Source: Gari tellinella
Lineage: Eukaryota > Mollusca > Bivalvia > Cardiida > Psammobiidae
Reading direction: 5' to 3'
DNA: 64,000 nucleotides
NCBI GenBank assembly: GCA_922989275.2
Contig: OV277857.1
Span: 51,623,083-51,687,082 of the forward strand
The position numbers were made by a program, and so were the translations under genes. The notes under the pieces were generated by a model. The model ran no database searches and was not told the DNA's origin. It saw only the letters and a program-made list of their open reading frames with translations. Below are positions 19,701-27,962 of the stretch, piece after piece; position 1 is the stretch's first letter; each line of letters opens with the position of its first letter.

Positions 19701-22380
19701 AAGAATAAATTAAAGACGTAGAATTGTACAATTATGGGATAATGGGTTAGAATAGAATTATTGAACATTGTCTGAAAACAACAATAACTTCGAACATTTT
19801 GTTTTCATATTGTACGTAAGTAGATTCTAGGGAATCCAGATAGTGCCAGATCCTCTTTAAAGCGATATTTAAATTAATTTCCGTCTTCGGAATTTTGGAC
19901 AACTTGGAGTACGAATCGACAGACGTAAGAACGTACTGACGGAAAGTGTAAACATTTAACCTCATCATGTGGCATTTGATCAGGATCCAAGCTATTTGAC
20001 ACTCACCTAAATATTTTGTAGGTCAAATATAAATTTGCGTAATAAAAGCAGACGATAATTGTATAACGTCATGGCAGTGAAGGGGTTAATGGCTTTCCAC
20101 AACAATGGAGGGGGCATTACAAAGTTAAACCTTACATCATATATTTAGAAACATAATACTCACCACTGCCTGGAGACACAGCTCGTTTGGTTAAAACGAG
20201 ATCGGGACTTCCCGTATCATTGACGAGGTCGGCCGTATGCACGGTAGGGTTCCTCATGCGAAAAATTAATATTAACCGGTTTCTGGCCTTAGCCCACTGA
20301 AAAAGTAAACATAACACGTTGTTTCAATTTGATGTTTAATGTTTTAAAGGGACTCGCAACCGGATGGTGTACTTGTCAAAATAAAATAAAATACTCAAAT
20401 AAAAGCAAATGTGTGTCATTATTTGGCTTCTGACATTAAAAAAATATGATCAGTCCAAAAAAAGTTTCAAGAATCGTCACCGAATCTTAGATTTTTAGAT
20501 ATTTTCCATCGTTTTTCTATACCGACTAGTAGACGGTATAGTTGTTGTTGTTGCTTCTCTACACGGGCTCAGACATAAACACGAGCCGAATTACGAAGTT
20601 GTATGCACTTTCGATAGCTACACATTGAAATACGTTAAATCGATCCGAGATAAACGGATAGTTCCGTGGCCCATTGGTCTAAGCGGTTTCCCCTATTTTG
20701 CCTTCTGTCCGCCAATGCCGGGCCCCGGGTTCGAATCCCACCAGAGACCAGTATTTTTTTTTATTGAAATACATTTTTTTAAACAGAATTTCTTATCCTA
20801 AACTAATTCTTTACCATTTATATAAGCGTTTGACACATATTTACAAATTACTATTTTTAATGCACCATCTGGTTGCGAGTCGCTTTAATGGTTGCATTTC
20901 ACACTGCATGTTCGCCCTCTCTACAACAATACCCAATATGAGATAAAAACTGTCTGTGTTGTTTGGAGGGAGTTGTTATGGGGAGGGGAACTTAATACCC
21001 CGAGAGTTGAGCACGACTTGGCTTATATTTACAAACAGATTTAACCCAGATCAGACGCCGCGAAACACGGCGCCTGATCTAAGTTTAAACTATTTGTCAT
21101 TCGTCTTTATGTTTCTTGTTTAAATGTCCAGCATTTATATTTGAGAAAAAACAACAAACGTCAATTTTATGCAGACATATTGCAGCTGTGAAATGATAGA
21201 CATTACTTGTTTAGGGAAAAGCGGTAAGCATTGTTGTAAAGAGGACATTGTTGTTCGGAGGGTCGTTGTAGGGAGGAAGCATATATAAAGACTTTATTAT
21301 TTTCCGTTTGAACGAAACTGTTTCCAATAGACATTACTGTTTTAACACAAACTCTTCTATTTCTATTTTGTTCTATTTATTACTTCTTATTACTCTTTTT
21401 ATTAGAAAAGAATTGCGTCTTCTTCACTGTATGTACTGACGTAAGACGAATGATGTAATGAGTCTAATTGGTATTAACCCCTTCACTGTCGTGACGTCAT
21501 CAAGTTTAAACAATTGTCGTCTGCTTTTATTTCTTAAATTTTATTTTTGCTATTTTGATTGAAGACATATTGAAATGAAAGTCAAACAGTTTGAATCCTG
21601 ATCAGACGCCGCGTGACGGGGCGTCTGATCAGGATCCAAACTGTTTGCAAAAAGCTGTTGTGCTCGGGGTAAGGTAGTGAAGGGGTTAAGCGACTACTAA
21701 ATAAAAACATGGGAATCTGTCAATATATGGTAATGCATAATGCTTGACACAAGTACTATACAAACTCTCCGCATTACATATTGCCTGTAGAAAGCGGGCG
21801 CCTTTCTATCATGTTTCGGTTTTATTTTATTAAAAGAAGGATATTAACCCTTTCACTTCCAAGACCGACAACACTGAAATTATTTTTTCAAACAGTTTAA
21901 ATCATGAACAGACACCGCGTAACGCGGTGTCTGTTCAGAATTCAAACTGTTTAAGACCCATATCAATGTTTCAAACGCATATAATTCCTTTTTTCTCAAT
22001 AAAAGCAGACGAAAAATACAAACAAACGATGATATGGCAGCGAATGTGTCGGACGGTTTATTACGCCGTATAATGACAGTGGAAGGGTTAAAAGGTATAA
22101 ATCGATGTTGATTAACATACCCGTTCTTCAAATGATCTTTTCACTGTTGCAAACCACGTGAAACAACCGATATTTCTGTGAGGGCGATCCATTTCGATGT
22201 TATTCAATCAGCTTCTGGAAACAATGACGTCGTTATAGACGGCGGCGTCGCTAAGACGACGCTCGGAACGTCTCGGACGCTAGAAGTTGTTGACAAACCA
22301 ATCATATCAGTCGGATTACCTCGCCGATTGCCGTATAATCCCGAAATAAGTCGGAATTGGCCGAGTAGTATCGATTGTAA
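13726..22380 (-). CDS. Unrecognised helix-exon gene, copy 1 (3' part)
   Basis: Seven exons on the minus strand: join(22320..22380, 20164..20296, 18821..18910, 18155..18253, 16577..16684, 15217..15315, 13726..13784). All have AG/GT borders and read in one frame to a TAA stop. The last six sum to 588 bases (196 codons with stop). Four internal exons are symmetric, phase 1-1, of 90-108 bases. Three of them encode a predicted amphipathic helix (FAASYVKGIVLSAKAK, FAEQFSRTILVGEQVK, IADLAVQDSLTRIVANTN) followed by a Ser/Pro-rich linker. I do not recognise the family. The helices loosely resemble PKA regulatory-subunit docking helices, which is only a hypothesis. The 5' exons upstream of 22380 are not identified. 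A paralogous 3' end lies at 52270-62689, with the last three exons of identical length. Confidence 0.7.
13805..13925. repeat. ATT/TTA microsatellite
   Basis: About 120 bases of imperfect ATT repeats with Tyr-rich spurious ORFs. It lies just upstream of the terminal exon acceptor, inside the intron of copy 1. Confidence 0.85.
14815..15199. repeat. TACAGTGCTCCCTC-ended MITE with cassette B
   Basis: TACAGTGCTCCCTCCAT at the left and GTCGTTGTAGAGAAGGAGAGCTGTA-type complement at the right. The central CAGATTGAATCCAGCTCAGG hairpin is present. It ends 18 bases from the donor of the 15217-15315 exon. Confidence 0.78.
15217..15315 (-). CDS. Helix-exon gene copy 1, IADLAVQD exon
   Basis: Acceptor AATACAG| and donor TTCATTG|GTATGT. 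99 bases, phase 1-1. Encodes DIADLAVQDSLTRIVANTNQ, then SATRRPRTAREFIG. The exon at 52698-52796 has the same length and over 80% similar residues, which shows selection on the coding frame. Confidence 0.85.
15401..15654. repeat. TACAGTGGAG-ended MITE with cassette B
   Basis: TACAGTGGAGAAAACGTTAT and the complementary GTTTTCTACACTGTA. TA duplications fit a Tc1/mariner-like donor. The hairpin core reads AGACGCCGGGTAACCCGGCG. Confidence 0.85.
15994..16206. repeat. TTAA-flanked MITE (CCCTTAGCCTGCCA-type ends) with cassette B
   Basis: TTAACCCTTAGCCCGCCA and TGGCAGGCTAAGGGTTAA. The hairpin arm AGCTTGGATCCGGATGAGAC and complement are essentially perfect. This is a third terminus type around the same core. 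Confidence 0.85.
16577..16684 (-). CDS. Helix-exon gene copy 1, DFAEQFSR exon
   Basis: Acceptor TTGTTTCAG| and donor GCTGAAG|GTAAGT. 108 bases, phase 1-1. 37 codons spanning the split ends, DFAEQFSRTILVGEQVKLEA then a Ser-rich linker. Paralogous to 62582-62689. Confidence 0.82.
16705..16895. repeat. TACAGTGGAG MITE, right end lost
   Basis: Left end TACAGTGGAGAAGACGTTAT. Decayed cassette B hairpin at about 16795-16862. Confidence 0.6.
17401..17570. repeat. 170-bp near-perfect hairpin
   Basis: Arms CACATCACCAGTTGGCAGTG, CTCGACGTTTTTGGCGGAAA and GATCAGACTCGCGCC have complements on the far side (GGCGCTCGTCAGATC, TTTCCGCCAAAAACGTC, CAACTGGTAATGTG). The arms are rich in CpG and open in several frames on both strands, which is an effect of symmetry and not coding. 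Confidence 0.85.
18155..18253 (-). CDS. Helix-exon gene copy 1, AFAASYVK exon
   Basis: Acceptor TATTTCAG| (reading AATTATTTCAG) and donor GTGTCTG|GTAAGG. 99 bases, phase 1-1. The helix FAASYVKGIVLSAKAKLEAE is followed by SRVGSPTPSAVSG. The counterpart in copy 2 starts at the right edge of the window. Confidence 0.7.
18637..18656. repeat. Poly-G tract, about 19 bases
   Basis: Homopolymer G run in an intron. Similar long runs occur near 33719-33731 and 53545-53563. Confidence 0.9.
18821..18910 (-). CDS. Helix-exon gene copy 1, DVAVLEQM exon
   Basis: Acceptor CTGTTTCAG| and donor ATGAAGG|GTAGG. 90 bases, phase 1-1. Encodes DVAVLEQMTQIEPELVKASP and a His/Asp-rich tail. Confidence 0.62.
18935..19162. 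repeat. TTAACCCATT-ended MITE with cassette B
   Basis: TTAACCCATTTGGCCC and GGGCACGAATGGGTTAA. The hairpin is CTCTGATCAGACGCCGCATG and complement. It shares its right TTAA with the next element. Confidence 0.75.
19159..19409. repeat. TTAA-flanked MITE, cassette A
   Basis: Starts at the TTAA that closes the previous MITE, so the two lie head to tail. Ends GGAGGAACGGGTTAA. A further decayed copy runs from about 19530 to 19750. Confidence 0.7.
20164..20296 (-). CDS. Helix-exon gene copy 1, WAKARNRL exon
   Basis: Acceptor CTTTTTCAG| and donor GGCAGTG|GTGAGT. 133 bases, phase 0 to 1. Encodes WAKARNRLILIFRMRN, then a polar tail ending AVSPGSG. Good splice signals on both sides. Confidence 0.68.
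20344..20888. mobile_element. TTAA-flanked element (AGGGACTCGCAACC ends) with tRNA-like A and B boxes
   Basis: TTAA then AGGGACTCGCAACCGGATGG, and at the right CCATCTGGTTGCGAGTCGCT then TTAA. The interior at about 20665-20755 holds TGGTCTAAGCGG (A-box-like) and GGGTTCGAATCCC (B-box), spaced about as in a tRNA. A second copy at 63232-63758 has the same ends and boxes. The cloverleaf does not close at the acceptor stem, so it is not a functional tRNA gene. Confidence 0.82.
20905..21283. repeat. MITE of the CAGTGCTCCCTC family
   Basis: Carries CCCTCTCTACAAC, TTGTTTGGAGGGAG and GGGTCGTTGTAGGGAGG like the other copies. Cassette B hairpin at about 21035-21098. Termini decayed. Confidence 0.65.
21474..21689. 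repeat. TTAA-flanked MITE (CCCCTTCACT ends) with cassette B
   Basis: TTAACCCCTTCACTGTC and GGTAGTGAAGGGGTTAA. The hairpin CAGTTTGAATCCTGATCAGA and complement has about 24-bp perfect arms. Confidence 0.87.
21844..22091. repeat. TTAA-flanked MITE (CCCTTTCACT ends) with cassette B
   Basis: TTAACCCTTTCACTTCC and GACAGTGGAAGGGTTAA. The hairpin core is GACACCGCGTAACGCGGTGT. Confidence 0.82.
22320..22380 (-). CDS. Helix-exon gene copy 1, YNRYYSAN exon
   Basis: Between ATTCAG| and GGCGAG|GTAATC. 61 bases enter in phase 2 and leave in phase 0, encoding YNRYYSANSDLFRDYTAIGE. CpG-rich relative to its flanks. The weakest of the set; it is supported by phase agreement with the next exon. Confidence 0.45.
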
Positions 22381-22721
22381 CTGAATACATACATCAATCT
22401 TAAACACAGAAAAGACATTACATGTTCCGTTATGTTTAATTAGCTAAGTCTGTTCAGGAAATTGATCCAAACTGTTTGGCACTCGTTTTGAAAATTCTTA
22501 AGTCATACTGCCTTATTTTTTAACTTTGAAACGACATTACAGACAACAAAATTGAAGCAGAAGAAATGAAACGGTTAAGTGGTAACATCTCACGACACAT
22601 TTGACAGTGAAAGGATTAAGAGACAAATGAAAAGACAAGAGCATAGTTCGGTGCGCAGGGTCAGTTGACAAACATGGTCGATAACTAGTACTGATACTTA
22701 CAGACATTGTCCCAATCTTAG

Positions 22722-23082
22722 TACAGTGCTCCCTCTCTACAACGACATCCAATGGAAGATAAAAAGTGTGTGCGTTGTTCGGAGGGAATCGTTATATGGA
22801 GGGAATTCGATTTACATTTGCAAACAGCTTGAATCCAGACCAGACGCCGCGTAACGCGGCGTCTGATCTGGATTCAAGCTGCTTGTCACTCGTAATTAAG
22901 TTTTTTCTGTCAAAATGTCCAAAATGTAACTTTGAGAAAAACAACAATCAACAACTTTAAGCAAAAGATAATGCAGCAGTAAAAGCGTTAGTCATAGTTG
23001 TCATGTTTGGGGAATTGCGTTAAGGGTCGTTGAAATGAGGGAGTCGGTGTTGAGATGGCCGTTGTTGAGATGGAGCGCTGTA
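22722..23082. repeat. TACAGTGCTCCCTC-ended MITE with cassette B, well preserved
   Basis: TACAGTGCTCCCTCTCTACA at one end and a complementary GGAGCGCTGTA end. The hairpin CAGCTTGAATCCAGACCAGA with complement is nearly perfect. Confidence 0.8.
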
Positions 23083-23095
23083 AGAGGAAATTAAC

Positions 23096-23340
23096 TTAAC
23101 CCTTTTACCACCGACGCCGCATAAAGTCGACTTTGTAAACAGTTTGGACCCAGAAAAGACGCTGCGTAACGCGGCGTCTGATCAGGATCAAAACTGTTTG
23201 ACACTCGTATCGATATTTCTTAAGCCAAACTACATTAAATCAAACTTATAACGTTTTCGTAGACAACACTTTTGAAGCAGGCGACAATATAGCGATGAAG
23301 GGTAAAAAACTCACGATTAATTTGGCCAAAAAGGGTTGAG
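23096..23340. repeat. TTAA-type MITE with cassette B
   Basis: Starts TTAACCCTTTTACCACC. Hairpin at about 23140-23205. The right end is degraded. Confidence 0.6.
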
Positions 23341-23373
23341 ATGAACTCAGGATAAGAACTCAGTTAACAATCT

Positions 23374-23616
23374 GGGGGCCGTTCAATAAAGCTTCTTACG
23401 ACAAATGTTGCCGTAAGTCAGATTATAAAAGTCTTAATTATTATTTATTTCTCCATCTGATCCTGTTTTGTGACATCTCTTTGGAATCGTCTCGAAAAGA
23501 CGATTCCGAGGAGATGTCGCAAAACATGATTAGATGGAGAAATCAGAAATTAAATGTCTTTTAAAGTTTTGACTTACGACCGTTTTTGTCGTACGAAGTT
23601 TTATGAAACGGACCCT
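23374..23616. repeat. GGGGGCCGTT-ended foldback MITE
   Basis: GGGGGCCGTTCAATAAAGCT is matched by AGTTTTATGAAACGGACCCT. Inner arms TCTCCATCTGATCCTGTTTT and GGAATCGTCTCGAAAAGACGATTCC form a continuous foldback. The right half is duplicated at 25087-25215. Confidence 0.8.
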
Positions 23617-23924
23617 AGCACGCTGTTGTTAATATTATTCATATACATGTGTCCAACTGTTGCAATTAATTTGGACACCGATAAAACACTGAATGGCAAT
23701 CTAATGAACATTTCTGATTTTATTTCTATCCGTTGCAAACAGTGTGGAGCCAGATCAGAGGCCGGGATACCCGATATCTGATCAGTTTCCATACTGTTTG
23801 CTATTCAGATAAAAACTGATCGTCAACTTTTAAAAATTGTCTTTTATAAAAATAATTTGCATTGCGTTTGCGTTTAGTTGCGTTTTTGTTTCTGAACATA
23901 ATTTATATGAAGCATTGTTGCATA

Positions 23925-24133
23925 CAGTGGAGAAAACGTTATTCTTCCCCGTTTAAACGCAAACGAAACGCATACACAGTGCACTAAAACATTTTGACAA
24001 TTCTAACTATTCATGTTAGTCTGATCAGACGCCGGGTTACCAGGCTTCTGGTCTGGCTCCAAACTGGTTGAAATGGAAATAAATGTTTTAGCGTTAACGC
24101 CTTTAGTGGGAAATAAAAAGGTTTTCCCCACTG
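23925..24133. repeat. CAGTGGAG MITE with clean empty site in unit B
   Basis: Flanked by TA (23923-23924 and 24134-24135). Unit B reads uninterrupted GTTGTATATGACAAG at the matching point, so the insertion and TA duplication are directly visible. Confidence 0.88.
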
Positions 24134-24169
24134 TACGACAAGATTAGCAGATGGTAATAATAAAGCGGG

Positions 24170-24662
24170 TTAACTCTTTCTCCAATACATGTAGAAGCGC
24201 CTTTTATAGCCCATTCACTTTATCCTCCACTGAAAAAAAAGTTTCAATTTAGACCGTCATGAACATGTACAGTGGAGAATCTGTTATTCTTTCCCGTTTA
24301 AACGCAAACGTACGCAAACGCAAAGCACTAAAACGTAGAAAAGAACAACTTTTGGACAGTTCTGATAATTCTTGTTTATCTTGGTGGCAAACAGTTTGGA
24401 GCCTGATCAGACGCCGGGTTACCCGGCGTCTGATCTGGCTCCAAACTGTTTGCAATGCAAATAATAGTTTTAGCGTAAACGCGTTTATTGGGAAAGAATA
24501 ACAGATTCTCCACTGTACCATAAGAAATATATCCTATACATGTACCACAATATACAGTAACTTAAAGGAGGCTGAGAGTTGCGCATTCTGCTTTACTTTC
24601 AATCTGCTAAAAGTGGCCACCTATCTTCAAAACTAGAAACAAGCTATTCGATAAAGGGTTAA
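24170..24662. repeat. Cassette A MITE (TTAA-flanked) with nested CAGTGGAG MITE
   Basis: TTAA at both ends. The unit B copy at 30895-31143 is the same MITE without the nested insertion. Confidence 0.82.
24270..24515. repeat. CAGTGGAG MITE, full length, nested
   Basis: CAGTGGAGAATCTGTTATTC and its complement, flanked by TA (24268-24269 and 24516-24517). Unit B has ACATGTATCATACG at the matching place. The cassette B hairpin AGTTTGGAGCCTGATCAGAC is perfect over about 30 bp per arm. Confidence 0.9.
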
Positions 24663-25731
24663 TAGTAAAACATTTAAACGAAGAATGCAATAATGCAATT
24701 TGTAATAGGAACATGACAGGTTCAAGTAGGCTGTTTGAATGCTTCGTGTCGAATAATAAAAATGGGGATCTTTGCCAAATTCTTCCGAGACGAAAGAGCA
24801 TCCGGGATTTCACTTATACGTACATGCATATGTGCCCAAATGCATGTCTATCCTAATGTGTGCAAGTGACACACAGTGCAGCTCCTGGTCAGCTAATATT
24901 CCATGAACTACCTTGCCTTTGATGACCATAAGTGACAAACATACTTCGTGTTCTCATGATATTTTACATTTCCCTCTTCGTGTTATTATCGCATGCAATA
25001 TGTCAAATGTCTTAATCATAATTATGTGTAACCTCAAATCAACTAATCCTAAATCCTATTTTACCAAACAGGTTTTGATAGCTTCAATTTGACGATTCCA
25101 AAAAGATGTCGCAAAACAGGATTAGAAGGAGAAATCAGAAATTAAATGTCTTTTAAAGTTTTGACTTACGACCGTTTTTGTCGTACGAAGTTTTATGAAA
25201 CGGACCCTAACACGCTGTTGTTAATATTATTCATAGTTTAAACATATTTATTTGCATAATAACATGTGCAAAGGGATTGGGCTACAAGTTATTACAACAT
25301 TATCAATGGCCCTTTCCCTAGATATATACAAAACAGTGGCATAGCATAATAAAGTAGAAATTACAATAGTTACTTTGTTAGAATAGCAATCGATGGCACA
25401 ACCGGGTGATGTTTATACTCATTTACATTAATACAAATTGTTTAACGATTTTCAAAAAAAGTTGTAATCGACTATATAGTCCTTGTATCCAGTAAAGTGT
25501 TTAATAGGATAAGTAGGATAAGTTTCAAATACTCTTTGAGGTTATGGCAAAATATTGGTTTTAGAGTGCCACCGGTTAAACTAAAGCAAAGCAACACAAC
25601 TATATATAACAATAGCATAAACTTATTGTTGCGTGTTTGTTGAGAATCGCATGGTATCGTGGATGTACTTATGGACTGTCTGAAAGATATGCATATTAAA
25701 ATCAAGAGGTTTCGATTCATCTCCAGATGTA

Positions 25732-25832
25732 TAGGTTAGACCATGGTTGCAAGCGAATAAACGATATAGTTCGAGGGGGCGTAGCCCCCGAGAACTATGT
25801 CGTTTATTCGCGCGCAACCGTGGTCTAACCTA
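25732..25832. repeat. Perfect-looking 101-bp hairpin in LINE 3' region
   Basis: TAGGTTAGACCATGGTTGCA and its near-complement. The centre is TCGAGGGGGCGTAGCCCCCGA. Symmetry explains the overlapping ORFs on both strands. Confidence 0.88.
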
Positions 25833-26238
25833 TTTAGCACTGGCTTGGGCTCGAGGAAAACAAGAAGACCCTACGTTTCTACTTTTTGCTTTAGACGAAA
25901 AAGTCATTTTATTTGTAATACTTTACTTAAATTGAAAGGTTAGTTCAATGTGCAGTTTGAGACATTAAGCATGCTTTAACACCAACATAAATAACGCTTA
26001 TTGAAGCTCTATATGTAAGCACAATTCATTATTAATTGCCTTTAAAGTTTAGGTCTCACTGTACATAATATGACGTCATCAAGCGAGTGCAGTTCCCGTT
26101 GTGACGTCAAATTGCCTTGATATGACGGAAGCTTGGAATAAGTGAACAGTGTGTTAGTTATTTCATGGTTTTGTAAAATAAACGATATATTCACAGGTTT
26201 TTGAGGCCTCTGATTGGCCGAGAGCTCCAAGCCATGTG

Positions 26239-27962
26239 CTAAAATAGGAGATCTAAGGTTACTTGATTTATATGAGATAGGTTGTTTAGCATAATGTTTC
26301 GTGTTTGTGTGTATAAGGGACATTCAAGAAAAAAATGAAATGAATTTTCGCATGGACTTCCGCATCTACATGATGGATCTGCAACTAGATTACAACGAAA
26401 TAAATCGTAGTTTAAACAACTACATTGATGTCTTAGCCTGGTATGTAGGATATTATTCTTACGTGTTCCACATTGATAGAAAGTTGGTAATTCATCTATA
26501 TTACTCCCTAGTGCGGTCTTAAAAGACTGTATGGTAGTTTTGTTTCTAACATCCTGATTTAAGGCATTCCAGCTATGTGTGGTTGACACTATAAATGCAC
26601 GTTCAGTTAGACGTAAGCGTGTATTTGGGATATTATAGTCATTATTATTTCTTAGTGGATAATTAGATACTTCGCTTACAAGAGGAGGTAGTATATTGCT
26701 AAGATATGGTGGAACAGACTGGTTGTGCATTTTATAAAACAAAACAAGTTTCTTTTTCTCTCTTCGAAATTCTAAAGTCTCAAGTTCTGCTTCTCTATAA
26801 ATAAACTCTTTTTTACAAAATATCGGTAACCCACATGCTATTCTTGCTGCTTCTAATTGTATGCTTTCTAGTCGTTGCTTATCGACCTGAGAACAGCCAT
26901 CCCATAATTCTGATGCGTATTCTAATACTGGAAGGATAAAACATTTGAAAATGTTTAATAAAGTTCGTCGGTTTAGAATGTATTTAAGTTTTCTTAACAC
27001 AGAGACCTTTTTCATACAAGATTGATATATACTATCTATATGGGAAGACCATTTACAATCAGAAGATAAATTTACTCCTAAATGTCTATGAGAAGAAACG
27101 GGTTCGAGTAAGTTGTCATCAAATGTTAAGTTTAAATTGAAAGAGTTAGTTGAATTTGTTATGAATAACACATTAGTTTTATTTGGGTTAAACTTTATCA
27201 ACCATGTTTTGGACCAAGAAGATACCCTTTCCAAATCTCTGTTTATTACAGCTTCTATTTCATTAACTTTTTGAGAAGAAAATGACAATGAGGTATCGTC
27301 CGCGAATAGACGTGCTAGTGTCTCCAAGGAATCTGCAATATCATTTATGTATATAAGAAAAAGGAGAGGACCAAGTACAGATCCCTGGGGGACACCAGCA
27401 TTTAGCTTATTGAAACATGATTTTTGGTTATTAACCAAAACCTGCTGTTCTCGATTATTGAGGTAATTTTCTACCCATTTTAAAAATATTCCCCTGAAAC
27501 CGTATCCCTTAAGTTTTTGTATAAGACCTCTATGCCAAACCCTGTCAAAAGCTTTGGAAATATCACAAAAAATCACACAAGTATGTTGCTTTCGTTCTAA
27601 AGAATTACAAATAGAATCATACATTTCAATAAGTTGATAAACAGTTGAATGATTAGGAAGGAATCCTGATTGGTATTTATAGATAAGATTATGTTCTACA
27701 GTAAAATAATACATATATTTGAAAACAACACGTTCAAAAACCTTCCCCACACATGACAGAAGGGAGACTGGTCTATAATTCGACACTTCGTGTTTATCTC
27801 CCTTTTTAAAAAGAGGTAATACTATAGCTTTTTTCCATATATTAGGAAATGTTGAAGAATTAAGAGATAAGTTAAACAAAATAGAAAGAGGTTTACTAAC
27901 AGAATCACGAGTGGCTTTCAACATATTATGACTAATCGTATCACAGCCTGTTGCTTTTCCTA
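26239..27962 (-). CDS. LINE reverse transcriptase (3' part of ORF2), frame-shifted from endonuclease
   Basis: Open from a KATGCDTISHNMLK block through the RT palm: YRPVSLLSCVGKVFER, DISKAFDRVWHRGLIQKL (motif A Asp), GVPQGSVLGPLLFLIYINDI (motif B), and FADDTS (motif C, the two catalytic Asp). After the thumb comes a region ending SCRCGSPCENSFHFFLECP, a Cys-His motif common at the C terminus of such LINEs. All catalytic residues that I can check are present. The frame differs by one base from the endonuclease ORF, with the junction at 27960-27965, so the copy is broken by a single-base lesion or a sequencing error. The first ATG (27924) is internal and not a real start. Confidence 0.9.

Larger units (their letters stand above)
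23493..25091. repeat. Tandem duplication, unit A
   Basis: Runs from the centre of the foldback MITE (ACGATTCC...) to GATAGCTTCAATTTGA. Unit B follows directly. Shared landmarks are CACGCTGTTGTTAATATTAT, GTGTCCAACTGTTGCAATTA, CAAGATTAGCAGATGGTAAT and AATTTGTAATAGGAACATGA. Unit A has gained two CAGTGGAG MITEs and lacks the LINE. Confidence 0.82.

Noticed and set aside
20661..20755. tRNA gene (Leu-like)
   Set aside because: A- and B-box words are present, but the acceptor stem does not pair and the block lies inside a TIR element present twice.
8600..24450. Regularly recurring palindromes that at first sight suggest a CRISPR array or rho-independent terminators
   Set aside because: Spacing is hundreds to thousands of bases and irregular. 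Each unit sits in a MITE with its own termini, and the DNA is eukaryotic.
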